From Chlorophyllum brunneum (lineage: Eukaryota > Basidiomycota > Agaricomycetes > Agaricales > Agaricaceae): a stretch of 64,000 bases of DNA. The stretch's first letter is position 1. Each line of letters begins with the position of its first letter. The DNA lies in the NCBI GenBank assembly GCA_963576785.1, contig OY756149.1, forward strand, positions 1,860,001 to 1,924,000, read 5' to 3'. The notes below the pieces were generated by a model that saw only the letters and a list, made by a program, of their open reading frames with translations, did not search any database and had not been told where the DNA came from. Position numbers and translations under genes: made by a program. Positions 24,439 through 36,723 of this stretch are shown here, one piece after another.

Positions 24439-26836
24439 GTTCGCTCAGTAGAGAGAGGGCGAAGAGAAACTGAGGATACTGAGTATTTGTTTTTTTCAGC
24501 CCCTGCGCTGAATCAGATTTTGTATGAAATCCTTATCTCTACCATGTGCCAAGCATTTCTCGTCCTTATCTCCATGTCAAAGTCCATGTCAAATTGAAAT
24601 AGAACTCGGGGTCGCCCCTTGCTGCCCCGATCGGCCGTTCCTGTCCAACCTCGGAATGATTAATAACGCTCATTGGTTGGCCAACCTGTCACCCCCACCG
24701 ACGTCAACACATATTTAAATGGCGCGGGAGGCACAAAATCAAAATCGGCACATAGGCTTGGCGCGTCCATATTTTCCACGGCGTTCGCAGCTTGACTTTG
24801 TGGACTGCGTTGAAAGGGCGAGAGATTGGTAGCGCTTGTGAGTACGGCTGTATAACAACCACCGACTCCGATATGCGCTGGTAGGGCGCCGTTGCCATGA
24901 ATATGTAACCTCGCTGTTATCGAAGCTTTGTGGAATTCCATATCATCAATCTGTTCTCCACCTCCATTGGTAAGAAAGGAGCCCCGTGAAGGAATGGACA
25001 GTGCACCTCTGGCGTCGGCCGTGTATGGTCGATCGGCGGATTATCGAACAAAGTGCGTCGACGGATCGGTGGACCGTTACCGTGGTCGTGTGTGCTGTAT
25101 ATAACGGCGATGTGGGCACACAGGATGTGCTTCCAACGTTATCAGAACCCCATGGACTGCGTGGTCGTCTCCAACCCCTTGGAATCTTGCTCGTCCTGGA
25201 CCGTTCAAAGGTGGTTTCCCCTTGGACGTAGGGCTGAGGTCGTTGGCCAGGAGTCTGGGTACTCGGTATTAGGTTCAGTAGACGCGAAATACAGAGAGGT
25301 CCTGTGTGCACTACTGGCTTTACAGCTCTTCTGTGCTTATCGCATCGCAGATTCTGCGGCGGGCGATGTAGTCTTGTGACCCCTCTTGAACATCACTTTC
25401 CTGGGCTTCTCTATCGCTCTGCGACCACCCGCTTATTGATTACAGCCACAGACGCACGTCAGCCCGAGAAGATGATGCAAGGATGGTGATAGCGCCAAGA
25501 AGAAAGTCAAAATATAGGACACTCCGAACTATTTACATCTGTTGTTGCGCGAACATCAAAACGTACACACGAATCCACAACTTCTCTGAAGCCGATGCAC
25601 TGGAATCCGGGAGTTTTCCCTTCCTGTATCCTGCCGATTTAACGTGTAATCACCGCGCACAGTGCGGCATAGCGTGTCCAGGCCTTCTTCATTTCCCAGT
25701 TACAACCCCGTTGTCATTGCACAAACCCTCTGAAGATCGTTCCTTCTTTACCAAGACCGAGACCGAACCGGGCGATCCTTAGCCGACAGTGGGAGCACCC
25801 AGAGATCAACCCAGCGGGTGCGTCCTCAGGCTCATTACTGACAGAAATCTTCAGCTCTCGTCAAGAAGCACTCCTACTCTGTCAAATGACTTGCGAAGGC
25901 GGCCGTGTTCAATATTGCGGTGTAGGATGTTTAGCTCGATATGTAACTTTATCGTGTGTCTTTGCATTTGGAATTTACGTAGGCGTGCGATGAATGTCGT
26001 CGAGTTTAGTCTTATGGATAATAATGTCGGAGCATCACGTGTATACTTCGTCTCTGGCAGAACCAGAGGGAAGTCCACTTGGCGTCCCATGGTATGCTTC
26101 GGCTTCGATCATATTAATATGGTGTGATACTAACAGATTTGGGTCGTCCATGGATATCGTGGATCCTGAACTTGGTTATACTGTTCTTCGGTCAGCTGGG
26201 TTGGACACTAATCAGGTCGATGGGTAGTATACTTGTTACAATCATGCTATTTGCCGCAAATGGGAAGTGGGGATGATACAACCACTATCACGAATTGATA
26301 CAATTTATGGACCAGAGAAGGATAATAAAGCACTGATAGTTGTTTACACATTTACATTGATTTATTTCATTTTTACCTTCTGTCGTAATGTCGTGGTAGC
26401 CGATAACGCCCTGATTAATCAGGACCCTTGGGTACATTAATGCACCAGATTAGTACTTTGGTACCCACTGCGGACTTTCTGTAGCAACGGTTGATGGACT
26501 GCCCGGAATCCCTGAGCGGCATTGCCTCTTGCGTTTTTCTGTCTGGTCACATCAAGGATCACAAAGTCATATCAATCGAAGCCTCGCCATTCCCAGTGGT
26601 TCAAGCCAACATAAATTCAGACAGATTTCATCTAACCATCTTCCCCCGATGAAAATTTGAGTAGCTCACTGGTGATGATACCCAAAATGTCTAGCATACA
26701 CAAGCTGGCAGCAAGTTGTGGAAAGGTGTCGATGAAGAGGAGTGATGGTTATTGGCAGTTATGGGTTAGCGAAGTTGACAACAACTTCTAGGTATCGAAA
26801 ATTGGCGGAGGAAATGAATGTAACATGCTCTTTGTG
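24439..26836. other. Intergenic stretch, no gene supported
   Basis: About 2.4 kb. Open frames reach about 110 codons but show no known domain, and adjacent frames do not join into a convincing spliced gene. No RNA gene or repeat structure recognised. Confidence 0.45.
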
Positions 26837-26841
26837 ACTGA

Positions 26842-26850
<9 letters not shown>
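26837..26850. repeat. Target-site duplication, left copy
   Basis: actgaaataactct, identical to 27762-27775, directly abutting the poly-T end of the retroposon. Confidence 0.85.
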
Positions 26851-26874
<24 letters not shown>

Positions 26875-27761
26875 CAACCCTGTATTCAGGGGCGTACCGA
26901 AGTACAATGGGTGCCCGATCACAGTCCCTCGAGGTAGGCTAAACCTAAAGTACCCTCTCATCAAATCCAAATGCAAACCGCTCCCCCTCCCCGAAACGAG
27001 AGGATCCTCATTTGACCTGGAGCTTGAGTGCCGAAGCTTCCAGCTGTCAGTAACCTGCATAGTTGGTGTCGCTGCAGGCCTACTAACGGGCGTGACCAAC
27101 AGACCCACCGGATTCCAGAGGAGTCCCACCCCATTCTCCGGGTTCGGGCCTGTGGTATTCCACCTAATGCGAAATGGACTGGAAAATGAAAATAAATTAG
27201 TAATGAGTGACACTGCCTTCTACTATGCGCTTCGAGTCCCTGGTTCTTCCTCAACCGTTTCTCCCCCTGTTCACTCCCCCATCTTCCCACGGTTTCCTTT
27301 CCTACTGCCTATGACGACCCGACATGTTTTGACATGCTAGCTGTCTCCCCAAGAGGTAGGGCCGCGCAGGGACGGTGCCTGGAGCGGGTGCTAGCCCCCT
27401 TCCTCATCAGCCGTTTGGGTAAATCGGTTGAATCGCCATAGTTGCGCCCCCTGAGGGTCTGCGCGAAGCAGAGCACACAGGTTTAGTCGGGGCTTCGTCG
27501 AGAGTGCCTGAGGCATGCTGAAAGAAGATGTAGGCAGGACTTTCCAGCCTTCAGCAGAGCAAGGTGTGAGTAGGCCGCCAGATTTTGCGATCCACTCAAT
27601 AGATATGAGAACAAATGATAGGTTTATAAAATGGACAAAGAATCAGGTCATGAGAGAGGCCCGATGGAGGACGATGTTGATTAATGTGAGGTGTTTGGTA
27701 GGGTAGGTGCGACCATGGGAGATTCCCACGGTCTGATGGTGGTTTTAGGTCAAGAAGCGAT
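26851..27761 (-). mobile_element. Poly(A)-tailed retroposon (5'-truncated LINE or non-autonomous element), 911 bp
   Basis: On the plus strand the left end is a run of 20 T (26851-26870), i.e. a poly(A) tail on the minus strand. The element is bounded by perfect 14-bp direct repeats (actgaaataactct), the hallmark of target-primed reverse transcription. The body is more GC-rich than the flanks. A minus-strand open frame (26869-27213) closes exactly at the tail (...NTGLI then TAA), but I recognise no reverse transcriptase or endonuclease, so only a 3' part or a non-autonomous element is present. No pol III A/B boxes were seen at the 5' (right) end. Minus-strand orientation follows from the tail. 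Confidence 0.8.
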
Positions 27762-27775
27762 ACTGAAATAACTCT
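27762..27775. repeat. Target-site duplication, right copy
   Basis: actgaaataactct, the second copy flanking the retroposon. Perfect identity to the left copy suggests a fairly recent insertion. Confidence 0.85.
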
Positions 27776-28367
27776 GAAACGTGTGGAGAACCACTCATTC
27801 GTGTTAACACGACGCGTCAGTTCTGCTAAATTTCGGATCACGCCAGAGAAAACGGTGTTGGGTGCTACCTGTTATTCTAGGGTGCGTCCTAGCCATTGTA
27901 CAAATATTTAGTGCACAGTGATACAGAGGACCTATGTATGAGGTGATTTGCGGGGTTGATAGCATTCCGATAAGCGTCATGTAGTGCGAGTTGATAGTGC
28001 AAGCATGATCATGGGCCTATACAGCGGCCCAGAACCCAAATGTATGGTGTTACTATCACCAAAGGAACCAACTCCTGTCGTTAACTAGGAGAGCGGCCTG
28101 GCTGATCAATGAGATTGATGAGCAGATTGATGAAAAGTTGGCCTTCGGCAGCAATCAGCTTCTTGGCCTCTAACACTCACTAAACTAATGGCCGCGGCGC
28201 TCTGTTTTATCCGATGTCAAAAATCTCCTGATGAAAGCATCTATCATCTGGTGATCCCCAAACAAGAGTGAAACTGTAATGATGAGTGCCACAGTTATAT
28301 AACAGGTAGTCTTGTTCAGTGCGAGATACGCCTCGAACCCACCCACACCTACGACTCGTGCATTCTC

Positions 28368-29766
28368 ATGAACACCTCAAACGTGAGCACCGGTTACACA
28401 CTTTCCCAGTTGGAGGTTTTACTTACAGCCCCACCACTTCAGGTTCAGGAACCGAATTACAGACTACCTAAGGGTGGTAATAATGAGTTTGACGTTCGTC
28501 GCTCAACTCTTAGTTGTGACGAATCGGAGGGTTTAAACCTGAATACTGGCATCTAGCGTCTTGACGTGCAGCATACAACATGGTCGTTGTTGCTTGATGG
28601 ATTGTATCCAGTTGATATTAACGGGAGGGTAGCCACGTTAATGGACTCGTCAAGGAGTCCGAAGGTTCTAGATGTGGGGTGTGGTTCGGCTATCTGGTGA
28701 GTAATTATCACTGTCCTACAAAGATATCTATCTAAGTCATTTGCCTGTAGGCCTTGCCTGATGGCTGAACGGTTTCCACAAGCCACCGTCATTGGTCTAG
28801 ATGCGACACCTTTAGGAGAAAGGTGCGGATACTGCCATGTTGTACCCAACAGGGATCTGACCTGAAAGTAATCAGAGAACGGCCTCCAAACTTCAGGTTT
28901 GACCCTTCATTATTTTCATAGAAACTAGATGCTCAGCTTGGGCATGGTTAGCTTCAAGCAACATGATATCACGACTGGATTCCCCTCAGAGTACAAGGCC
29001 AATTTCGATATCATCCACTGCCGGATGGTATGCCAACACGTACGGGCTTCACTTCACGTGCGGGCTCCGGGTTATGTTGACGCCAATTCTTTGGATTCAG
29101 GTCGCGGAACCGCAGAAGTTGGTAGATTCCATGGCAGAGTGCCTCAAACCAGGTCGCTATTCCTTCACCCGCTCTCAAACTCACATAGGTTAACCTATGT
29201 CATATATAGACGGACTCCTCCTTGTGTGTGATGGTGACTTTAGCGTGTCCGACGAGAATAGGAAAATGCTCAAGCCACTTGTATACAATCCATCGCTTAG
29301 CCTCGAAGAAAACTTGAAGAATCCAGAAGGGCTTTCTTGGCACTCAAGCTGGCTTAATACACTCGGTTCCATCTTGCGCCCTGCGAAATACGAATTACCA
29401 TCTATCATGGTAGGAAAATCGCCATCACTCGAGGAAGTGTTGGTCAAGGAATATTGGGGTCCTTTCGGCTGGGAAGGAGACGAACAAGTTAATAATGGAA
29501 AAGAGGTTGGGGAGGTCACATTGAATAATTTTGCGGTATGGTCCAACTCCTGACTTGTCTTGGAGATTGATGCTAAAGTGGCGTCGTAGAGTCTTTATGA
29601 GATGTCTCGTCCTTTATTTGCGAAGTGGTTGGTTGATATTCCCGAGGAAATGAGGGAGGCTTTTATATCGCGCGGGTTCGAGGAGCTAAAAAGCAGGAAG
29701 ATGTACCTACTCTCTTGGGTTGTAGTCGCTACCGTTGCTAGCTCTGGTACCGCAAATCATCTATGA
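28368..29766 (+). CDS. SAM-dependent class I methyltransferase, copy 1
   Basis: Rossmann-fold methyltransferase. A 5' exon from ATG 28368 reads through PNYRLPKGGNNEFD. An intron then removes an in-frame TAG: donor after GAC at gttcgt, acceptor ctag before CGTCTTGACG. This gives EFD-RLDVQH, then TWSLLLDGLYPVD. The SAM-binding motif I is VLDVGCGSAIW, followed after an intron by MAERFPQATVIGLDATP (post-I). Next come FKQHDITTGFPSEYKANFDI and IHCRMVCQHV. A later exon encodes GGLLLVCDGDF-like GLLLVCDGDFSV, then LKNPEGLSWHSSWL. The last exon (after an intron ending gtag) is SLYEMSRPLFAKWLVDIP through SGTANHL. Function unknown; such proteins are numerous in Agaricomycetes. It is paralogous to the next gene. 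Confidence 0.72.
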
Positions 29767-30314
29767 AGAGTCGTGTATAGATCCTTCATTTGCCTGTATG
29801 ACTGCGTCGTTAGTTGTATTTTACCCATGTCGTTCTTTTTATTCTATAACGTGTCCTGATACACATGAAACCAAGGAACATGATGGGGCTAGTTGGGTTA
29901 ATTTAAGCACGAATCGTGATGGTACTTATTCTTTCTCCCTAAGGCTAACACTCTTGGAACAATACATATGCGCATGCGTTCATCACGGTCTCTTGCGATC
30001 ACTACAGCGGGGAATTACACAGAACCTCGATATTATCGGATCCTGTTCCTATGATAACCCGAGACTTCGTTGTTGTTGGCGAAGTCGCAAAAAAAAAATA
30101 TCTTTAGTCTACCCCATCACACCCCAAACCAAAATTGTTTGGGCACAATCTGTTGGAATATCAAACCGTGGAGCGTCCTCGTGTCCATAGCCTGAGTTTA
30201 AATTTTCCTACTTTATTCTTTAGATATGAATACCCATACTTTAACTTGTTCGTTTACTCCGCAATACCAGCTTGATCGCCCCGTTTTGGAGTCTCTCCCT
30301 TCAACACAACCCAC

Positions 30315-31657
30315 ATGAAGGATTCGGAGGCAAATACCATCGACTCTTTCTTAACGACACCATCTCACATTAAGCGTACTACTTCAGGGAACCTACGAGC
30401 TACCGAAAGGAGGAGACGCCGAGTTCAATGTCCGCCTCTCATCGACTTATTATTCTCATCAACATGCTCAATATTACTCTACAGCGCCTCGATGAGCAAC
30501 ATCGAATATGGTTGTTACTCTTAGATGGATTACTATACCCTCCAGAAATCAAAGATAAAGTCGAGGAATTGATTAAAATGTCAGATAAGCCGGAGATTTT
30601 GGACGTTGGGTGTGGTTCGGCTATCTGGTGAGAGGATCTTTTTTCCCCTCTGTTATGGTGGTTCTTGATAAGTTGTAGGGGTGTACAGATGGCACAAGAG
30701 TTTCCACGAGCGAGTGTGATTGGTTTGGACTTAACGCCTGTCGGAGAAAGGTGTGAAATATTACCTTCGTGTTTCGATTTCTCATTCGAAGTGTTACAGA
30801 GAGTTTCCTCAGAACTTTAGGTTTGAGATTGTTTCCTACCCGTTTGCGGATACTTATGAAGGAATGATAGTTTTCAACGTCATAATCTCGTGGAAGGTCT
30901 CCCTGCTCAGTACTTGGCCAAGTTTGATATCATCCACTGTCGAACTGTTTGCGCACACGTAATAAATGATCAACCTCTCGTGCTCGACTAAACTGAACAA
31001 TTCGCCAGGTCCCGGATTCACAAAGCCTAGTGAATTCCATGGCTTCATGCTTGAAACCTGGTCATTAACATTCCACCCTCCTCTAATCACCTTTAAATCT
31101 GATCCTTTGAATCTCTTAGGCGGGCTTCTCCTCATCGCAGACGCCAATATGACAATATACGACAAAAATAAGAAACCCCTCGCCCCATTTACATATAATC
31201 CATCAATCAATATTGAAGAAAACTTGAAGAATTCGGGTGGATTGTCATGGCATACAGGTTGGCTAGAGCTCTTTAAAAGAGCTGTACGTCCAGCAGCTGT
31301 AACGCCTCTTGTTATGTTAGTACAAAGATCGGAATTGTTGAGAGAGTTGATGGTGAAGGATCAATGGCTTCCTTATGGATGGGAAGGAATAGGAATCGAG
31401 CATGGGGAAGAGCTTGGAGAACTTACATTGAAGGATTTTTTGGTAAGTCTCCAGCTTGGGTGTTTGAAGAGGAAGCTGAGTATGAGGTGTTGTAGGGATT
31501 TTATGGATTGAGCTGCGCGTTGTTTGAAAAGTTGAGTGACATTCCGATAGAGGTGAGAGATGCGTTGAGGATACGTGGTGCGGAGGAGATGAGAACGGGG
31601 AAATTGTATATGGGGACGTGGTATGTGATTGCTACTAGCACGGGAGTATCCAAGTAG
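30315..31657 (+). CDS. SAM-dependent class I methyltransferase, copy 2
   Basis: Tandem paralogue of the gene at 28368 in the same orientation. It shows the same arrangement: YELPKGGDAEFN, an intron with donor gtccgc and acceptor ctacag, RLDEQHRIWLLLLDGL, motif I ILDVGCGSAIW, then MAQEFPRASVIGLDLTP. Next come VEGLPAQYLAKFDIIHCR and TVCAHV. After further introns there is GGLLLIADANMTIYDK, LKNSGGLSWHTGWLELF, and a final exon GFYGLSCALFEKLSDIP ending ATSTGVSK. The two proteins are clearly diverged, so the duplication is old compared with the hydrolase one. The first exon boundary is uncertain because the start-proximal frame does not join cleanly. Substrate unknown. Confidence 0.7.
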
Positions 31658-31973
31658 TCCGAGGATCTCTATCATGCCAGGGTACGCTATAATATAAAGG
31701 CTGGTGTGTGTTGTTAGGAATGTGCTATGGACTAGACTCGCATGTCTTTCTTTTGAGATTGATGATCTCTGTACTGACCAATTGGTCATTCCACCGTTCG
31801 CATGATAAGGAAAAGCTCTGTTAAGGCTGGTGGTCTCAAGGTTTCAAGATAATAGGTAACCACATCGTTTCTCAGAGCCATTGTTGTATAAGCGAGGGTG
31901 TTGTTGTGGTGTGTGTGTGACGATCAAAAAGAGTCGCGTGAAATTTTGTGTTTGTTCAGCCAGCCCACTGACC

Positions 31974-34480
31974 ATGTCGTCTTTTGTCTGGACGCGAGCT
32001 GCTCGCACCTGTCTCATCCGTCCACGCCTTGGCTCTGGTCCTCTCCTCGGCCGCTCCTTTGTTCTCCTTGCCGCCAAACCCACCAACAATGGTCAGTAGT
32101 CGCTGCTCATACGCGTTCCACTGATTCTGAATGCACCGTCTTGTCTAGTTTTGCTTCGCTCAATACCCCTAATAACTCGCCAGCAAACATCCGCCGCAGC
32201 TGTGCGTGTTGCGCCAGTTGAGCCTGTTGCTCCGTCGTCAGAAGATGTCGAGGTCGTCGAAGAAGAAGACGAAAAACTGCCAGAGTTTGCATCGCTGACT
32301 GACGTTGTGGACAAAAGAATGATACGCGCCCTTACAAATGGGCCTTTCACCCTCACCACCATGTCTTCCGTTCAAGCACAAGTTTTGCCTCTCCTTCCAG
32401 AAATTGCTGAACCATACAATCCCGACCTTCCGTCCACCTCCCCTCGCGATTTACTGGTCAGAGCCAAGACTGGCACAGGCAAGACCCTCGCGTTCTTGAT
32501 TCCAGCAGTCGAGGCCCGCTTGAAAGCCGTTGACGCATACGTCCAGAGCGCAGCTCAGGAATCAGGGTTGGCGCCTAGCAGGAAACTCACAGAATCCGTG
32601 CGGAGAAAGTTTGCAAAAGATCATACCGGTGCCGTCATTATTAGCCCTACGAGAGAGCTCGCGACCCAGATTGCGAGGGAGGCAGAAAAGTTGGTGAAAC
32701 ATATCGAGGGCTTTGAGGTCCACTTGTTTGTAGGTGGAGAGAGCAAGGGGCAACAGCTCAGGGCGTTTAGGAAGGGTACACATGATATTATCGTGGCTAC
32801 TCCTGGTCGGATGAGGGATATGCTAGATTCGTGTCCGGATGTCGCTAGTAGTGTCGCCCACACCCAAACAGTACGTACACTCTGGCTGATGCTTTTGATG
32901 ACTAAATTATTTTTTCTTAGCTCATTCTGGACGAGGCAGACTCACTCCTGGATATGGGTTTCCAACCTGATCTCCTCGCCATCCAGGAATTCATGCCCAA
33001 AGCCCCCGAACGTCAAACTTTCCTCTTCTCCGCTACAATCTCCCGTGCCATCCGTGACATTGCCCGTGCTTCCCTCGCAAAACACCACAAATACATCAAC
33101 TGTGTCTCGGAAGACCACTCACCCGTCCACGCCCACATCCCGCAATACCACACCGTCCTCCCCTCCGCCGAACACCAAATTCCACACATCCTTCGCGTAC
33201 TCGCGCATGATCAACTCGCTAATCCTGGTAAATCCAAAACAATCGTGTTCTTGCCAACAACCAAAATGACTCAGCTGTTTGCTGACTTGTTGAGAGAAGT
33301 TGGTAAGGATACCCTTCCCGCTGGGAGGAACACAACTATCTACGAGATCCACTCGAAAAAGAGTATGGATCAACGCACGAGGGCATCGAGTAGGTTTAGG
33401 AGTGACAAGTCCGGCGCGTGTATACTGGTAACGTCAGATGTATCCGCTCGAGGTGTGGATTACCCCGGTGTATCTCGTGTCGTTCAGGTCGGCATTCCAT
33501 CCAGTGGGGAACAGTACGTTCATCGTGTTGGACGGACAGGACGTGCAGGTACACAAGGGCGTGGCGATCTTATCCTCCTTCCTTGGGAACGCGGTTTCGT
33601 GAATTTTCAAATGTCGGAAGTCCCACTTAAACCACTCACAATCGAGGACCTCAATTCGCAAACACTCGAACTCGCAAAAACGCACGATGCAGATCCAAAA
33701 GCGTTCTTTGGGGGTGAAGCACCCATTGCAAACTTCCGTAACAACACCTCATCCTACCTTCGCTCTCGCCCACTTTTCAATTCCTCCCTCGCACCTATGA
33801 TTGAAGATATTCCACGCGCGGTAAAGGAGATCATAACCAATGTCAATGAAGAAGCGGTCAGCGACACGTTTATGTCATTAGTCGGATACTACGTGGGTAA
33901 AACGCAAGAAATGAAAATAAGGAAGATGGATGCGGTAGAGGGGTGTAAGGAGTGGTGCGTTCAGGTTTGTGGGTTACCCCAGGCGCCTACCTTGTCGAGG
34001 GGGTTTATGGAGAAATTGGGGCTTGGGAATGAGGAGAAGATGAATAGGGTTAGGAAGGGTGGGTTTAGGGAGCCGAGGAAGAATGCGTGGGCGTCGAGAG
34101 GGCAGGAGAGGGTTAGGGAGGAGTTTGGGAATCGGAGGTGGGAGAGAGATGGGGGTGGTGGTGGTGGTAGGGAAATGAATTGGGGGAGACAGGGAGGACA
34201 GAGAGATGGGAGTAGTGGTAATAGGGAAATGAGTTGGATGGGGAGGGGGAGACAAGGAGGTCAGAGAGATGGTAGCAATAGAGAAGTGAGTTGGAGACAA
34301 GGAGGACAGAGGGATGGTGGCAGTGGTGGAGAAGCAAGTTGGATGGGTAGGGGGAGACAAGGAGGACAAAAAGATGGTATGAGGAGTAGAAGTTGGGATT
34401 CACCGAGGGACGGAGGGAGGAGTGGTAAATTCGGAGCAGACAGAGGGTCGTCAGTGGGTAAAATGGAGATGCCTTTCTGA
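31974..34480 (+). CDS. DEAD-box ATP-dependent RNA helicase, probably mitochondrial (MSS116-like)
   Basis: RNA helicase. The N-terminus (MSSFVWTRAARTCLIRPRL...) is rich in Arg/Ser/Leu with no acidic residues, like a mitochondrial presequence. Helicase motifs appear in order: I AKTGTGKT, Ia PTRELA, GG (VGGES), Ib TPGR, II DEAD, III SAT, IV IVFLPT, V TSDVSARGVDYP and VI HRVGRTGR. Two introns are evident, one after the presequence (about 32090-32148) and one splitting motif II's exon (donor gtacgta at 32870, acceptor cttag near 32921). The C-terminal 120 residues are a Gly/Arg/Gln-rich tail with repeats of RQGGQRDG and MGRGRQGGQ, a likely RNA-binding extension as in MSS116/CYT-19 types. Targeting and family branch are inferred. 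Confidence 0.9.
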
Positions 34481-34655
34481 TTTTGGGTGCTAATATTCGT
34501 ATCCTAGTGAGATTATAGACTTCCCATGCTTAGTATACTGTACATGTATTTATTCCGGGTTATTTGCGGTTACTCTTAATCTGACATACCACTCAATTTA
34601 TACATCTATTCTTTGAGCTATGGACGCTACTCGCACTAAGTACAGATATAAGCAC

Positions 34656-36723
34656 TCAGTTATCACCCATGGCCCTGATACTTCTCGCAATCATCTCCGA
34701 ACGGGGGCGAAGATCGAATTCAAAAGGTTCCGGAGCACTACCACAAAAGAATCAACACCATTATAATCTCGAAGGAGAGGGTAGAAAACGTACTTGACGA
34801 ATAGAGAAGCGTATTTCCCGGAAGGTTCGATAACGATACCGTTTTTGACAGGTTTGGATATGGTGAATAGAGCGAGGAGGGAGGTTGCGGTTATCCAGAG
34901 TGTGGAACGGGCTATTTGTTCTCCTGGACAGATTCTATATGATAGAATTTTTTATTTTAAGGAAATTAAAAAAAGGAATTCTTAGTTACCTGCGACCGAA
35001 ACCGAAAGCGATGGTGGTTGGATCGAGGGTGGAGTTGGGGTTTGATAGGAAACGGTTGGGGTTGAAGGAGTTTGGGTTTGGGTATTGGGTTGTGTTGTGG
35101 AGCATCGCGCTATTTTTTTTTTAATATAAGAAGGAATTCTTTTTGTGGGGGGACGAACCGGATGTTGGGCATCATTATTGAACCTTTTGGGATGTGATAG
35201 TCGTTGTAGATGTCGTCGTTTGTTTCTGATGTATGTGGCATACCTTTATATTATTATTATATTGATAAGTGGTAAAATGTTTAATGTGTAGGGTGAACTT
35301 ACCAATAGGAGCAACTGGTCTCCAACGGAAGACTTCTTTTAAAATAGCGGAGATATAAGGTAAATTAGGTTGGTCGGACCATTCTGGGATTCGGCCGTGT
35401 CCGATGGTTTGGTCTAGTTCTTGTTGGGCTTTGGTTTGGATTTCGGGGTGGGTGAGCATGGCGAGGATGAATGTGTGGATTGTTGATAGGGTTGTGTCTG
35501 TACCGGCTGTTAATTTTTTGTGTAAAGAAAAAAAAAAAAAGAGATTATGTGTGAGATATGATTTTTTTTTTTTGGTTGATGTGTGCGTACCGGCGAAGAA
35601 TTGGGCAGCAGTGTCTTGAATGATTTCTTCGGCGTCTGGCGAGGGGGATGTTTCTTCGGCTAGAGCATCGAGGGATATAGATACGAATGAAGTTTTCGCC
35701 GTTCCTTCAGCCTAATAAACCACAAAAAAAAATAATTCCAGTCTACACATAATAAAAAAAAAAAAGAGAAACGATACCAAAGCGCGTTTGGTTTCCATGA
35801 ATGGAACATCACGAAATTGAATTGCGAGTTTTTTCCATTCTTTTGCTTTACGTTTGAAATTGGCTCCTGGGAACCAATCTGGTATGAATCGGAGGATTGG
35901 GAAAGTGTTTACGAGGAAAGCACCGGGGATGAGTGCGGCTAGACCTGGTTTGAGAGCTCGTTCGGCTAGTTCGACGTAGGGATCGTTTTTGGGTTTGATG
36001 TTTATTCCGTATGCTAGTGATAGATTGATTGCACCCATAGTGCTTTATTATGTATTAGCTTATATATGTATGATTGGGTTGTGGTGGACTTACTGTTTGA
36101 GTAGATCCATTGTGTTGTTGGGGTCGTCGAGGAGGAGAGGTAATACGCGCTTGATGTGTTCGAGTTGTTCGGATTGATAGAGGCGTGGGTTTGAACGACT
36201 GAAGTATTGTTGGAATAAACCTCTTCTCTTGCGCCAGGCTTCTCCATATGGCATGTTACCGAACAGAAAATCCCAACCCATGAGACTGCCCATAGGAAGT
36301 GGAGGTCTAGAAGTCGGTGTTGGTATAATGAGTCGCAGAGGGGAAAGCAAGATTTTTCTTACCGACTAGAATAGGCAGCGGATCGTCTGTCAAGGAATTC
36401 TCGAGCTGCTTCGACAGAGTTCAGGATTATTAAATCTTTTCCTATCCCGCCGACGTGGATGACATCGGAATCTGGTAAATGTGCGCATGATAAAAAAAAA
36501 ATCCATAGGCTTTCGAGCATTTAGCGTACGTACTAAACTCTTTGCTCCACTTTGCATAGGTTTCCCATTCATTGGTGGACGGTATTTCTAGCAGACTACC
36601 GACTATCGGTCTTTTCTTTGGTCCTGGAGGTAACTTTCGGGATTGTCGGTTCTTGTTCTTCCAGATAAGCACGAAAACCGCTAATCCGATTATTGCAAAA
36701 GTCTTGGATAGTAGGAAATCCAT
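34656..36723 (-). CDS. Cytochrome P450 monooxygenase
   Basis: Microsomal P450 with many small introns. ATG 36721-36723 gives the N-terminal anchor MDFLLSKTFAIIGLAVFVLI and the hinge KLPPGPKKRPIVGSLLEIP. Then come WDFLFGNMPYGEAWRKRRGL (C-helix WxxxR), the I-helix AAQFFAAGTDTT (oxygen-binding AGTDT), the K-helix EVFRW (ExxR), a PNPNSFNPNRFL segment, and the heme motif FGFGRRICPGE. The heme motif is split by an intron after the second Arg. The stop at 34656-34658 follows RPRSEMIARSIRAMGDN. The pattern is that of large basidiomycete P450 families; substrate unknown. It is convergent with the helicase gene, 175 bp apart. Confidence 0.9.

Noticed and set aside
25789..26127. 112-codon plus frame
   Set aside because: No recognisable domain; isolated in a region of short frames.
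27776..28367. Search for a promoter-proximal repeat or LTR between the retroposon and the methyltransferase
   Set aside because: Only short imperfect repeats (gattgatgagcagattgatg near 28110); no TG...CA termini or matching pair, so no LTR is claimed.
33974..34403. Long minus-strand frames opposite the helicase tail (Ser/Pro/Leu/Thr-rich)
   Set aside because: They are the antisense of the Gly/Arg/Gln repeat tail; strand purine skew explains their openness.
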